51,828 nt of DNA from Acidimicrobiales bacterium. Lineage in GTDB: Bacteria > Actinomycetota > Acidimicrobiia > Acidimicrobiales > RAAP-2. Every line of letters starts with the position of its first letter. Position 1 is the stretch's first letter. Below are positions 32,878 to 41,888 of the stretch, piece after piece. Made by a program: the position numbers and the translations under genes. The notes below the pieces were generated by a model that made no database searches, was not told the origin of the DNA, and worked only from the letters and a program-made list of their open reading frames with translations. Where the stretch lies: assembly GCA_017883025.1 (NCBI GenBank), contig JADGOH010000013.1, positions 1 to 51,828 of the forward strand, read 5' to 3'.

Positions 32878-34050
32878 TCACGACGGAGTGCACGGACCGG
32901 TGCCGACCGCCGTCGTCACCGGCACGGCCTGGGCCAGCCGGCTCAGCACGTCGGGCGAGGTCAGCGCATAGCCGACATTGGCGTCGACGGTGGACCGGGA
33001 GAAGACGACGCCCACCACGCGGCCGTCGGGCAGCACCAGTGGACCGCCGGAGTTACCCGGTCGGACGAGCGCGTTGAGTTCGTAGACGTTTCGGACGGTG
33101 AGCGCGTGCCCGTAGATGTCTCGCCCCTGGGCTTCGAAGAGCGCCATGACACCGGCTCCGTCGACCGTGAACGGGCCTCCGTCCGGGTAGCCGAGGACGG
33201 CGGCCTGGACGCCGCGGTCGACCGTCCCCGGGTCGAGGCGGAGGACCGGTGCCGTCAGTCCGGACACCCGCAGGACGGCGAGGTCGAAGGCCGGGTCGAA
33301 GTAGACGACCCTCGTCGTCTTGACACTGGTCCCGACCTGCACGAGCGGCGAGGGGATCCCGGCCACGACGTGGGCGTTGGTCACCACCAGCCCGGGCGCG
33401 GCGACGAAGCCGGAGCCCTCCTGCAGCACGCCGCACCCGTAGCCTTCGACCTTCACCGTCGACGCCTGCGCGGCCTGCACGGCGCGCCGCAACTGGCTGT
33501 CCGACGGCAGCGCCACCGGCCGGGCCGATGCCGGGGCCAGCGCGGCGAACACCGGCGGGAAGCCCTCGGCCGTCAGGAACCCCTGCGCCTGGGAGAACAC
33601 CGACGGTGGCGCCGGCAGCACGTTGTCGAGCCCGCTGATGACCCGCGACTGGAGGATGGCCGAGTCGAGCGCCACCGACGAACTGTTCACCAGGGTGCTG
33701 GCCAGCAGCCAGAAGGTCACCAGGGCGGCGATCACGGCGACCACCGTGCCCAATCCGGCGTCGAGGGTCCGACCGAACCCGGGGTGGACCCGCACGACGA
33801 GCATCCCGCCGAGGACCCGGCCAGCCATGCCGAGTGCGAAGGCCACGCCGACCATGGTGCTGAGCGCGACCGCCGTCCGGGCGGTCGGCGATCGGGCCCA
33901 GTGCACGGTCACCGATGCCAGCAGCGCTCCCAGGTAGAGGCCGCCGAAGAAGCCGAGGATGGCGCACACCTGGACGACGGCGCCCACCCGGGCGCCCTGG
34001 TAGGCGGCGAGCAGCGCGACCACGACGAGGACGACGTCGACGACGTTCAC
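32878..34050 (-). CDS. marP: MarP-like membrane serine protease (CvpA plus trypsin domain)
   Basis: 390 residues. Four hydrophobic segments in residues 1-125 form a CvpA/colicin-V-production domain; then a periplasmic chymotrypsin-fold protease with His227 (TNAHVVA), Asp256 (FDLAVLRV) and Ser334 (PGNSGGP). Cys206 and Cys387 sit where the regulatory disulfide of Mycobacterium tuberculosis MarP (Rv3671c) lies, suggesting redox control. MarP supports acid and oxidative resistance by cleaving cell-wall hydrolases in mycobacteria (known). Start GTG 34050 gives a good TM1; the ribosome-binding site is weak. Confidence 0.9.
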   Translation of the reverse strand: MNVVDVVLVVVALLAAYQGARVGAVVQVCAILGFFGGLYLGALLASVTVHWARSPTARTAVALSTMVGVAFALGMAGRVLGGMLVVRVHPGFGRTLDAGLGTVVAVIAALVTFWLLASTLVNSSSVALDSAILQSRVISGLDNVLPAPPSVFSQAQGFLTAEGFPPVFAALAPASARPVALPSDSQLRRAVQAAQASTVKVEGYGCGVLQEGSGFVAAPGLVVTNAHVVAGIPSPLVQVGTSVKTTRVVYFDPAFDLAVLRVSGLTAPVLRLDPGTVDRGVQAAVLGYPDGGPFTVDGAGVMALFEAQGRDIYGHALTVRNVYELNALVRPGNSGGPLVLPDGRVVGVVFSRSTVDANVGYALTSPDVLSRLAQAVPVTTAVGTGPCTPS

Positions 34051-34256
34051 GTGCTGGTCCGGGCGGCCGGCGGGGGTCGGTTGGAGCTGCGCTCGGCCAC
34101 GGACTCACGGTAACCGGGTCCGAAGGGGAGGAGCCGTCACCGCCGATGCCCCCGTCATCACCGGGGAGCCGGGCCGGTCGTGGCAAGATCTGCGCGGCCC
34201 GGACCGCGCCCCCGGCGGCGCACGTGACCTCACGACCGGCCGGAGAGGGAAGCGCA

Positions 34257-35510
34257 GTGCGAGTCGTTCGAGCCCAGGGCAGACCCGTGGTGTCCCGGCG
34301 TCGGCTCGCCCCTGTCGCCGCCCTCCTCGCCCTCGTCTCCACGGCCGCCTGCGGATCGGGCACCACCTCGACGTCCGGCAGCCCATCGGGAGGAGGAGCG
34401 CCCACGGCGTCGCAGCCGCTCGCCCCGTTCGTGGGCGCGTTCGCCGGCGTGGCACTGCCGGCCGGGATCCAGTCACTCCAGGACGTGGACTGCCCGTCGG
34501 CCATCCGGTGCTGGGCCGTGGGCTCCACCCTCGGCACCGGCAAGGCCCCGTCGGCCGCAGCCGTCGTCACCACCACCACCGGCGGGGCCACCTGGACGGT
34601 CCAACCTGTCCCCCCGACGGTCGGCTACCTGACCGGCATCGCCTGCCCGACGACCCGGTCCTGCACCGCCGTCGGCCAGATGGGCACCGACGGCGCCGGG
34701 CCCGGTGCCGTCCTCACCACGGTGAACGCCGGTGCCACCTGGACGTTGCAGGTGGTGCCCGCCGGCACCTCCGATGTGACCGCGGTGGCCTGTCCCTCAG
34801 CCGGCCGGTGCACGGCACTGGGCAATGTCGCCGGTCGCGTGACGACGCTGGCCCCCGGCGCACCGGGGACACCCTGGGTGGTCGGCGGGGCCCTGCCGGC
34901 CACGGTGGCCTCGGCCACCGGGCTGTCGTGCCTCACCGTCCGCCGCTGCTGGGCCACGGTGATCAGCCCGGTCGACGTGGGCCACGCCACCGGCGCGGTC
35001 GCCACCACCACCGACGGAGGGGCGACCTGGACCACGCAGTCCGTGCCACCCGGGACCGGCGCGCTCCAGGGGATCGACTGCACGGCGACCGATGTGTCGG
35101 ACCCGACGGGGTCGACGTCGGCATCGTCGGCGGGGACCGCCCGGGTCGCCTGTGCCGCCGTGGGGACCACGGCGACCGCCACGGGCGCCACCCGCACCGG
35201 GCAGGGGCTCGTCCTGACGACCACGACGGGCGGGGTGATCTGGACCCAGGCGTCCGTGACCGCCGCCAGCGCCGCCCTGTTGGCCGTGTCCTGTGGTGCC
35301 GGGCCGTGCGTGGCGGTCGGGTCGACCGTGCCGACCGCCCCCCAAGCGGGCCTGGTGCTGCTGACCGGATCGCCCGGCGCCGGCTCGTCGGGCTGGCGGA
35401 AGGCCGCCGTCGCCGCCGTGCCCCTGCCGCTCACCGGCGTGTCGTGCCGGTCCCTGTCGTCCTGTGTCGTGGTGGGCGAGTCGGTGTCCGCCCACCTGAC
35501 CGCCGGCTGA
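34257..35510 (+). CDS. Secreted lipoprotein with Cys-paired beta-propeller repeats
   Basis: 417 residues from GTG 34257 (GGAGAGGGA upstream). The N terminus has Arg residues, a hydrophobic run and lipobox STAAC. The rest consists of about seven repeats of the form CPSAIRCWAVG and TTTTGGATWTVQPVP, resembling BNR/sialidase-like or YCF48-like propeller blades in which each blade carries a vicinal Cys pair, probably disulfide bonded. There is no catalytic motif; it may bind ligands or assemble complexes at the cell surface. CAAGAT at 34184-34189 is a possible -10. Divergent from marP. Confidence 0.72.
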   Translation: MRVVRAQGRPVVSRRRLAPVAALLALVSTAACGSGTTSTSGSPSGGGAPTASQPLAPFVGAFAGVALPAGIQSLQDVDCPSAIRCWAVGSTLGTGKAPSAAAVVTTTTGGATWTVQPVPPTVGYLTGIACPTTRSCTAVGQMGTDGAGPGAVLTTVNAGATWTLQVVPAGTSDVTAVACPSAGRCTALGNVAGRVTTLAPGAPGTPWVVGGALPATVASATGLSCLTVRRCWATVISPVDVGHATGAVATTTDGGATWTTQSVPPGTGALQGIDCTATDVSDPTGSTSASSAGTARVACAAVGTTATATGATRTGQGLVLTTTTGGVIWTQASVTAASAALLAVSCGAGPCVAVGSTVPTAPQAGLVLLTGSPGAGSSGWRKAAVAAVPLPLTGVSCRSLSSCVVVGESVSAHLTAG

Positions 35511-35525
35511 CGGGGCGGGTCCCCG

Positions 35526-35563
35526 CGGTCGGCGTCGGCGTCGGCCGCGGCCGACGCCGACCG
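35526..35563 (+). terminator. Strong intrinsic-type hairpin after the lipoprotein gene
   Basis: 13-bp perfect arms CGGTCGGCGTCGG/CCGACGCCGACCG with a 12-nt loop begin 16 nt after the stop codon. This is the strongest simple hairpin in the window; no T-run follows. Confidence 0.7.
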
Positions 35564-35608
35564 GGCCCATCCCCGAGCGAAGTAGGGCGCGCCGATAGCG
35601 TCCCGGCG

Positions 35609-36049
35609 ATGGGAGCACGCCCTGCCGCCGTACCACTGACGGTCCCCCCGATCGACGCCGCACCCGGGCCGACGGTCCGCCGGCGGGTCACGACGACATC
35701 AGCGTTCGGGGTCGACCGACGCGAGGGCCACGACGCGTCGGACTCCAATGCATGCTTCACCCCGCCCCGGCCGTCCGACCACGACACCGTCACCGTCACC
35801 GTCACCCCGCCCATGGTCCTCGACGCCCTGTGGGCAGGGGACGCCCGGGACATGGACGAATTCGTCGACGCCACCACCGACGTCTGGGACCTGTTGTCGG
35901 AGTCGGCCACCCGGGTGGGCCACCCGGCCCAGTTGCGGGTGGAGCCGCCACGGCGGCTCATATGGCGCTACACCTACCGGGGCGACCTGGTGCTCGACCC
36001 GGCGACCGCCGACGGACCGGCTGCGCTCGCCGAAGGGGAGGACCGCTGA
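35609..36049 (+). pseudogene. Internally deleted DNA methyltransferase remnant
   Basis: A 146-codon open frame. The first about 75 residues (VRRRVTTTSAFGVDRREGHD, then VLDALWAGDARDM) match the N terminus of actinobacterial site-specific DNA methyltransferases. The frame then jumps directly to their C-terminal part (DVWDLLSESATRVGHPAQ, RRLIWRYTYRGDLVLDP). The roughly 200 residues between, including the catalytic TSPPY motif, are missing, and the SAM motif after LVLDP reads ATADG rather than FMGSG. The deletion is in frame and no stop intervenes, so a short product may still be made, but it cannot methylate. It ends in the methyltransferase gene below with a 4-nt overlap. The identification rests on recalled family sequence. 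Confidence 0.62.
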
Positions 36050-36639
36050 CCTCCGACGGACCGCAGCCGGGCGACAGCCCGCCCGGCGCCACCGAATGGC
36101 ACGGCGGGGACTACCAGCGGCGCTTCGACGAGCTTGCGGCATCCGGGGTCCATGTCCACGGCGAGGCCGAGTGCGTGTGCCGGCTCGGGCCGCGGACGGT
36201 GCTCGACGCCGGGTGCGGCACCGGGCGTGTGGCCGCCGAGCTCGCCCGCCGGGGGCTCGAAGTGATCGGCATCGACCGGGACCCCTCGATGATCGCCACG
36301 GCCCAGGAGGTGGCACCGGACGTCGAGTTCCACGTGGCCGACGTGGCAACCGCCTCCCTGGGCCGGACCGTCGACCTCGTGGTCATGGCCGGGAACGTGC
36401 CGCTCTTCACCCCTGAGGGGACCCAGGCGGCGCTGGTGGCCGGGTGCGCCCGGCACCTGGCGCCGGGCGGCCGTCTGGTGGCCGGCTTCCAACTGGGACG
36501 GGGCTACACCGTGGCGCAGTACGACGAGGACTGCCGTGCCGCCGGTCTGGAACCGGAGGCGCGCTGGTCGACCTGGGACGGCGACGCGTTCGATCCGGCC
36601 GGCGAGTACGCCGTGTCGGTCCACCACCTGGCGGGATGA
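36046..36639 (+). CDS. Class I SAM-dependent methyltransferase, apparent CTG start
   Basis: 197 residues. Motif I VLDAGCGTGRVAAELARRG, then VIGIDRDPSMIATAQEVAP, DLVVMAGNVPLF and LAPGGRLVAGF. Family members begin with EWHGGDYQRRFDELAASG-like sequence, so the start must lie before about 36096; between the stop at 36049 and that point no ATG, GTG or TTG is in frame. CTG at 36046 is preceded by GGGGAGG with 4-nt spacing and overlaps the upstream TGA (CTGA), so it is the best start. Substrate unknown; this family is distinct from the DNA methyltransferase remnant. Confidence 0.78.
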   Translation: MTSDGPQPGDSPPGATEWHGGDYQRRFDELAASGVHVHGEAECVCRLGPRTVLDAGCGTGRVAAELARRGLEVIGIDRDPSMIATAQEVAPDVEFHVADVATASLGRTVDLVVMAGNVPLFTPEGTQAALVAGCARHLAPGGRLVAGFQLGRGYTVAQYDEDCRAAGLEPEARWSTWDGDAFDPAGEYAVSVHHLAG

Positions 36640-36758
36640 CCAGGCGCGCCCAGCGGGCTGACCCGGCACGTCAGGCGGCTCGACGCCAGGGGTTGCTGCC
36701 GGGATCGCCGACGGCCGTCTGCGATCATTGAGGGCGGACGCCACCAGAACGGATCCCC

Positions 36759-38123
36759 ATGCGCAACCCGATGTTCGTCTATGACGAGAAGCTGACCGAC
36801 CTCATCTTCGACTACTGCAGGTGGCGCCTCTCCCTCGACCCTGTCCCGCTGGACTACGGGGGCGCCGTCAACGAGTCGCTGGTCGCCAGCCTGGAAGGGC
36901 TCATGACCGAGGGCGGGGTCGACCCGGCCGTGGTCATGGAGCTCTTCGACAAGACCCTGGCCACCGCGGTGGTGTCATGCGACAGCCCGAAGTTCCTGGC
37001 GTTCATTCCAGCCGCGCCCACCAAGGCCTCCCTCCTGTTCGACATGGTGGTCGCGTGCTCGTCGCTCCACGGGACCTCGTGGATCGAGGCGGCAGGGCCC
37101 GTCGCCGCCGAGAACCAGGCGCTCCGGGTGCTGGCCGACATGGCGGGCCTGCCGGAGGGGGCGGGGGGTTGCTTCGTGGCCGGCGGCTCGGCCGGCAACC
37201 TGTCCGGCCTGATGGTCGGTCGGGACACCGCCGCCTATCGCATGGGCGACCTCCTGCCCGAGCATCCGGTGGTGGCCATCAGCGAGGAGGCCCACTCCTC
37301 GGTGGGCAAGGCCCTCCACGTGCTCGGCGTCGAGGCGCTCCTGGTCCCGGTCGAGGACCACCGCCTGACCGGCCACGCGCTGCGGGTCGCGCTGGCCACG
37401 CACTCCCGCGGCGACGATGTCATCGCCGTGGTGGCGACGGGCGGGACCACCAACGCCGGGATCATCGACGACCTCGAGGGTGTGGCCGACGTGGCCGAGG
37501 AACGCAAGCTCTGGTTCCACGTCGACGGCGCCTACGGAGCGGCCGCGCTGTTCGCCCCGTCGGTGCGCGAGCGGTTCCGCGGGATCGAGCGGGTCGACTC
37601 GTTCGTGGTCGACCCCCACAAGTGGCTCTTCGCCCCGTTCGACTGCGCCGCACTGCTGTACCGGGAGCCGCGGCTGGCCAAGGCCGTGCACTCCCAGGAC
37701 GCCTCCTATCTCGAGGTCCTCCACACTGACGCCCCCGAGGAGTGGAACCCGAGCGACTACGCCTACCACCTCACCCGCCGGGCCCGGGGCATGCCCCTGT
37801 GGTTCTCGCTCGCCGTCAACGGGACCGACGCCTACCGCGACGCGGTCGAGACGGTGCTCGAGGTCACCCAGGAGGTGGCCGACCTCATCGAGGCCACGCC
37901 GCACCTCGAGCTCATCCGGCGGCCCGAGCTGTCCGTGGTGCTGTTCACGCGCACCGGATGGGACAAGGCGGACTACGAGGCGTGGTCCGACCGGCTCCTG
38001 GCCGAGCAGATGGGCTTCGTGATGCACACCACATGGGAGGGCGAGCCGGTGGGCCGCCTGGCGCTCCTGCACCCGGACACCACCCTCGAGCTCATCGCCG
38101 ACATCCTGGCCACCACCGCCTGA
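36759..38123 (+). CDS. PLP-dependent amino acid decarboxylase, group II
   Basis: 454 residues, fold type I. Motifs: VAGGSAGNLSGLMVGRD (cofactor phosphate region), AISEEAHSSVGKALHVLG, VVATGGTTNAGIIDD, LWFHVDGAYGAAALF and VDPHKWLFAPFDCAAL, where Lys forms the Schiff base. It resembles aromatic-L-amino-acid and glutamate/tyrosine-type decarboxylases; the substrate amine is not predictable. Monocistronic, start MRNPMFVYDEKLTDL. Confidence 0.88.
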   Translation: MRNPMFVYDEKLTDLIFDYCRWRLSLDPVPLDYGGAVNESLVASLEGLMTEGGVDPAVVMELFDKTLATAVVSCDSPKFLAFIPAAPTKASLLFDMVVACSSLHGTSWIEAAGPVAAENQALRVLADMAGLPEGAGGCFVAGGSAGNLSGLMVGRDTAAYRMGDLLPEHPVVAISEEAHSSVGKALHVLGVEALLVPVEDHRLTGHALRVALATHSRGDDVIAVVATGGTTNAGIIDDLEGVADVAEERKLWFHVDGAYGAAALFAPSVRERFRGIERVDSFVVDPHKWLFAPFDCAALLYREPRLAKAVHSQDASYLEVLHTDAPEEWNPSDYAYHLTRRARGMPLWFSLAVNGTDAYRDAVETVLEVTQEVADLIEATPHLELIRRPELSVVLFTRTGWDKADYEAWSDRLLAEQMGFVMHTTWEGEPVGRLALLHPDTTLELIADILATTA

Positions 38124-38139
38124 CCGGTCCCCACCCGGG

Positions 38140-38154
38140 ACGGCCCTGCGCCGT
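38140..38154. terminator. Small hairpin between convergent genes
   Basis: ACGGC-cctgc-GCCGT, 5-bp stem, in the 38-nt gap between the convergent decarboxylase and TetR genes. A weak but well placed candidate. Confidence 0.35.
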
Positions 38155-38161
38155 GAGCCGG

Positions 38162-38815
38162 TCAGGCCTCCACGGGCTGGGCAGGTGCCCAGCTGAAGCC
38201 GAGTCGGCCTGCGGCGAAGCCCATGGTGATGCGGACGGCGGACGAGGGGTCGAGCGCCGGGTCGCCCAGCGCCAGCTGTACGGCGAGCCCGTCGAGCAGG
38301 GCCGACAGCGCCGTGGCGAACTCGCCCGGGTCGACAGGGGCGAACTCGCCCGCGGCCTGACCCTCGACCACGGCGTCGGCGATGATCCGGCGCCATCGGG
38401 AGTCGAACTCCTCGCGCACCCGCGCCACCTCGGCGTGGCGGAGGGAGCGGGCCCACAGGTCGACCCACAGCGCTCCCAGGTCGGGGAAGCCCACCTCGGA
38501 CGGAGGGGTGAAGGTGGTTGTGATCAGCTCCTGGAGGCGGGCCGCCGCCCCGGTGACGGCACTCATGCGCCGGTAGCCGTAGTCGTACCAGAGGTCCTCG
38601 GCGAGGCGGACGGCCTCGGTCAGCAGGTTGTCCTTGGTCTGGAAGTAGTAGATGACCAGGGCCGGGCTGGTGCCGGCCCGTTCGGCCACGTCGGCGATCC
38701 GGGTGTCGGCGAATCCACGCTCGGCGATCACCTCGAGGGCGGAGCGGAGCATCTCGTCGCGCCGGTTGTCGCTCTGGCCGTCGGTCACCTCGGCACCACT
38801 GCCGTCCTCAGCCAC
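38162..38815 (-). CDS. TetR-family regulator
   Basis: 217 residues from GTG 38815, which has GGGAG eight bases upstream; GTG 38788 is an alternative. [23 protein letters not shown] and YFQTKDNLL. The C-terminal domain resembles TetR_C_6-type ligand domains (BetI-like). Divergent from the mycothiol formaldehyde dehydrogenase gene, 227 nt apart, so it may control it. Confidence 0.87.
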   Translation of the reverse strand: MAEDGSGAEVTDGQSDNRRDEMLRSALEVIAERGFADTRIADVAERAGTSPALVIYYFQTKDNLLTEAVRLAEDLWYDYGYRRMSAVTGAAARLQELITTTFTPPSEVGFPDLGALWVDLWARSLRHAEVARVREEFDSRWRRIIADAVVEGQAAGEFAPVDPGEFATALSALLDGLAVQLALGDPALDPSSAVRITMGFAAGRLGFSWAPAQPVEA

Positions 38816-38997
38816 GAAGTTCGCTCCCTGTCCGACCGGCGCGGGACCGGGGTTCCGGCCCGCCAGTGGGCGTCCCGCCCGCATCCCGTTGCGTCACGGT
38901 ACCAGCAGGGTGTGCGACCGTCCCAGGGGGACGCCGTGGGGCCACGTCCGCCGGCGCACGGATGCTGGGGCGATCGGCAGTCCCGCCGGTCCGGCGT

Positions 38998-39010
38998 GCC
39001 ACACTGTGGC
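38998..39010 (+). promoter_or_regulatory. Palindrome GCCACA-C-TGTGGC over a possible -10
   Basis: A 13-bp perfect inverted repeat, 32 nt before the dehydrogenase start, contains CACACT, a plausible -10 hexamer similar to TACACT at the tRNA-Ser. It lies in the divergent gap with the TetR gene, hence a candidate operator. Confidence 0.4.
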
Positions 39011-39042
39011 CGGTCCGACCGGGCAACAGACAGGAGCGGCTC

Positions 39043-40128
39043 ATGGCATCGGAGGTCCGAGGTGTGGTGGCGACGGCCGTGGGCGAGCCCGTCCGCGTGG
39101 TGACCATCGTGGTCCCCGACCCGGGCCCGGGTGAGGCCGTCGTGCAGGTCCAGGCGTGCGGGGTGTGCCACACCGACCTCCACTACCGGGAGGGCGGCAT
39201 CAATGACGAGTTCCCGTTCCTGCTCGGCCACGAGGCCGCCGGCGTGGTGGAGGCCGTCGGGCCCGACGTCACCGTGGTCGGCCCCGGCGACTTCGTCGTC
39301 CTCAACTGGCGGGCCGTCTGCGGCAATTGCCGCTCGTGCCGACGGGGCCGCCCGCAGTACTGCTTCGCCACCCACAACGCGACCCAGCGGATGACGTTGC
39401 TCGACGGGACGCCACTCTCCCCCGCGCTCGGGATCGGCGCCTTCGCCGACAAGACCCTCGTCGCCGCCGGACAGTGCACCAAGGTGGATCCCGCGGCCCG
39501 TCCGGAGGCCGTGGGCCTGCTCGGCTGCGGGGTGATGGCAGGGCTCGGTTCGGCGATGCTGACCGGCGAGGTCGGCCCCGGCGACTCCGTCGCCGTGTTC
39601 GGGTGCGGCGGCGTGGGCTGCGCGGCGGTGGCCGGCGCCGTGCTGGCCGGGGCGTCCACGGTGATCGCCGTGGACCTCGACCCCCGCAAGCTCGAGCTCG
39701 CCCGGCAGTTCGGGGCCACCGACGTGGTGGACGCCTCCTCGGGGGACGTGGTGGCGGCCGTGCAGGCGCTCACAGGCGGGAACGGCGCCGACGTCTGCAT
39801 CGAGGCAGTCGGCAAGCCGACGGTCCTGGAGCAGGCGTTCTACGCACGGGACCTGGCCGGCACCGTGGTGCAGGTCGGGGTGCCGACGCCGGACATGCGC
39901 ATCGACCTCCCGATGATCGACTTCTTCGGCCGGGGGGGTCGGCTGCAGCCGTCCTGGTACGGGGACTGCCTGCCGAGCCGGGACTTCCCGATGCTGGTCG
40001 ACCTCTACCTGCAGGGACGGCTCGACCTCGACCGTTTCGTCAGCGAGACCATCGGGCTCGAGGACGTCGAGGAGGCGTTCCACCGAATGGAGCGGGGCGA
40101 GGTGCTGCGTTCCGTCGTCGTCCTCTGA
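39043..40128 (+). CDS. S-(hydroxymethyl)mycothiol dehydrogenase (formaldehyde detoxification)
   Basis: 361 residues, zinc-dependent MDR fold. Catalytic zinc residues are in [14 protein letters not shown] and [13 protein letters not shown]; the structural zinc loop is [16 protein letters not shown]. The Rossmann motif is [21 protein letters not shown]. The sequences [30 protein letters not shown] and [15 protein letters not shown]-like [14 protein letters not shown] are characteristic of actinobacterial mycothiol-dependent formaldehyde dehydrogenase (MscR/AdhE2). It oxidises the hydroxymethyl adduct of mycothiol with NAD+, also S-nitrosomycothiol. CAGGAG precedes the ATG by 6 nt. Confidence 0.88.
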   Translation: MASEVRGVVATAVGEPVRVVTIVVPDPGPGEAVVQVQACGVCHTDLHYREGGINDEFPFLLGHEAAGVVEAVGPDVTVVGPGDFVVLNWRAVCGNCRSCRRGRPQYCFATHNATQRMTLLDGTPLSPALGIGAFADKTLVAAGQCTKVDPAARPEAVGLLGCGVMAGLGSAMLTGEVGPGDSVAVFGCGGVGCAAVAGAVLAGASTVIAVDLDPRKLELARQFGATDVVDASSGDVVAAVQALTGGNGADVCIEAVGKPTVLEQAFYARDLAGTVVQVGVPTPDMRIDLPMIDFFGRGGRLQPSWYGDCLPSRDFPMLVDLYLQGRLDLDRFVSETIGLEDVEEAFHRMERGEVLRSVVVL

Positions 40129-40158
40129 CGCCGACGACCCCGGCCCGGGATGCTCCGC

Positions 40159-40602
40159 TCAGACGTAGCCCTGGGCGATGTACTCGATCCACCATGCCGG
40201 CGCCGAGTTCATGAGCGTCGACAGGTCCCAGTAGTCCCACCACCGGACGATGGTGCCTCCGCTCAGCTCTTGGACGGACACGAAGGGCAGGGTGACCTCC
40301 TCGCCGGTGTGCCAACGCCAGGTCTCGGCGTGCTCGGTGACCACGGTGTCACCCTCGGCGACCATCAGGCGCAGTTGGTGCTCGTAGCCGGAGATCTTCT
40401 CGAGGCCGAGCTTGAGCCGGGCCACCACCTGGTCGGGACCCCGGGCCACGTCGTCGGCCGGGGAGGGCACGTCGGTGTACTCACAGTCGGGGCCGAAGAA
40501 CGAGGCGATGCCGTCCCAGTCCCGGGCGTACAGCGTGGCCCAGAACTCCTGGACGCGGGCCTTGTTGGTCGCGGCGGTGTCGGAGGCGGAGGAGTCGGTC
40601 AT
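40159..40602 (-). CDS. NTF2/SnoaL-like small polyketide cyclase-fold protein
   Basis: 147 residues from ATG 40602; an upstream ATG at 40611 gives MAPMTDSS and is equally possible. The body (NKARVQEFWATLYARDWDGI, ADDVARGPDQVVARLKLGL, VTEHAETWRWHTGE, IVRWWDYWDLSTLMN) fits the SnoaL/limonene-1,2-epoxide hydrolase group of the NTF2-like superfamily, as isomerase, hydrolase or small-molecule binder. No specific substrate assigned. Converges on the dehydrogenase gene with 30 nt between. Confidence 0.75.
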   Translation of the reverse strand: MTDSSASDTAATNKARVQEFWATLYARDWDGIASFFGPDCEYTDVPSPADDVARGPDQVVARLKLGLEKISGYEHQLRLMVAEGDTVVTEHAETWRWHTGEEVTLPFVSVQELSGGTIVRWWDYWDLSTLMNSAPAWWIEYIAQGYV

Positions 40603-40725
40603 GGGCGCCATGTTCGCACGACGGACCCGCCGGCGCCCGGGGTGGTCGGGGCGGTCGATCGAGCGGCCCTCACCCGCTCCCCTACGATGGGGCTCCGGCA
40701 CACAGCCGACACGATGGAGGCAGCA

Positions 40726-40995
40726 ATGACCGACGGGATCAAGCTCGACGCCCACCACCGCAAGACGGTGGACAAGCTCTTCACCCACCCCACCAGCCAC
40801 AACATCCAGTGGCACGACGTCCTGTCGCTGCTCCAGGCCGTGGCCGAGGTCGACGAGGCCAAGGAGGGCCGGTACAAGATCACCCTCGGCCCCGAGACCC
40901 AGACGTTCGACACCCCACGGGGCCCGGACATCGACACCCAGATGGTCGTGGACCTGCGCCGGATGCTGAAGGGTGCCGGCATCGAGCCCGACTGA
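40726..40995 (+). CDS. Small conserved actinobacterial protein, 89 aa
   Basis: MTDGIKLDAHHRKTVDKLFT, then HNIQWHDVLSLLQAVAEVDEA, FDTPRGPDIDTQMVVDLRRM. Similar short proteins are known in mycobacteria and relatives without assigned function; the layout loosely recalls HicA-type dsRNA-binding folds (His-containing first helix, W-x-D-V). GGAGG six nt before the ATG; an in-frame ATG 12 nt upstream is possible. CTACGAT about 45 nt upstream resembles a -10. No antitoxin gene adjoins. Confidence 0.75.
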   Translation: MTDGIKLDAHHRKTVDKLFTHPTSHNIQWHDVLSLLQAVAEVDEAKEGRYKITLGPETQTFDTPRGPDIDTQMVVDLRRMLKGAGIEPD

Positions 40996-41008
40996 ACCGC
41001 GTCCCCGG

Positions 41009-41797
41009 TCATCCCTGCTGGGTCGACCCCCGCTCGATGATCCCGTCACGGCGGGTCTCGAACGCCGCAGCGTCGAACCGCTCCGTCATCCAACGGCGCG
41101 ACCACCGGGCCTCGTCGCGGTAGGACTCCTCGTCCCCCCGGTGGGCGAGCGCCTCGTACATGGCCCGCAGCTCGGCGACGGCAGCCGGGTCGGACTCGGC
41201 GATGGCGCCGGCCAGCTCCAGCGAGCGGGGCAGGAGCTCGCCGTGCGGGACGACCTCGTTCACCAGGCCCCAGGCGCATGCGGTCGCCGCGTCGACGAAG
41301 TTCCCGGTCAGCGACATCTGGCGGGCACGGTTGACGCCGATGAGCTGCGGGAGGCGGATCGTCATGCCCCCGGCCGGCATGACCCCGACCCGGGCATGGG
41401 TGTCGGCGAAGGTCGCCCGTTCCGAGGCGATGAGGAAGTCGCAGCCGAGGGCGAGCTCGAGCCCGCCGGTGACCGCCGGCCCGTTGACGGCGCCGATGCG
41501 CGGCTTCGTGGTGTCCGGTGTCAGACCGCGACGGATCCGGGGACCCTCGGCGCCCCTGTCGCCGCCCGGGGACCCGGCCACGTCCTGGTACGTGCGGGCG
41601 AGGTCCTTCAAGTCGAGCCCGGCGCAGAAGGCCGGGTCCCGGCCGGTCAGCACGACAGCGGCCACGTCCGGGTCGGCGTCGGCGTCGGCCAGGGCGGTCG
41701 CCAGCGACCCGATCATGGCCGCCGTCAGGGCGTTGCGGGCCTCGGGGCGGTCGAGGACGACGAGGGCGACGGGGCCGTGGCGTTCGGTTGCGATCAC
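41009..41797 (-). CDS. Enoyl-CoA hydratase/isomerase family protein
   Basis: 262 residues, crotonase fold. VLDRPEARNALTAAMI and VVLTGRDPAFCAGLDLKDL form the first oxyanion-hole region; GAVNGPAVTGGLELALGCDF forms the second. FADTHARVGVMPAGGMTIRL corresponds to the catalytic helix; Glu at the usual positions is not obvious, so it may not be a classic hydratase. Probable role in fatty acid or aromatic CoA metabolism. Confidence 0.87.
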   Translation of the reverse strand: MIATERHGPVALVVLDRPEARNALTAAMIGSLATALADADADPDVAAVVLTGRDPAFCAGLDLKDLARTYQDVAGSPGGDRGAEGPRIRRGLTPDTTKPRIGAVNGPAVTGGLELALGCDFLIASERATFADTHARVGVMPAGGMTIRLPQLIGVNRARQMSLTGNFVDAATACAWGLVNEVVPHGELLPRSLELAGAIAESDPAAVAELRAMYEALAHRGDEESYRDEARWSRRWMTERFDAAAFETRRDGIIERGSTQQG

Positions 41798-41888
41798 GGC
41801 TCCTTGCTACCACCACCGGTCGGTGCCCGTCCCGCACACCGGAACGCCCCCCGACCCGGTGCCAGGTCCCTGGCAAGATGAGCAGGCC

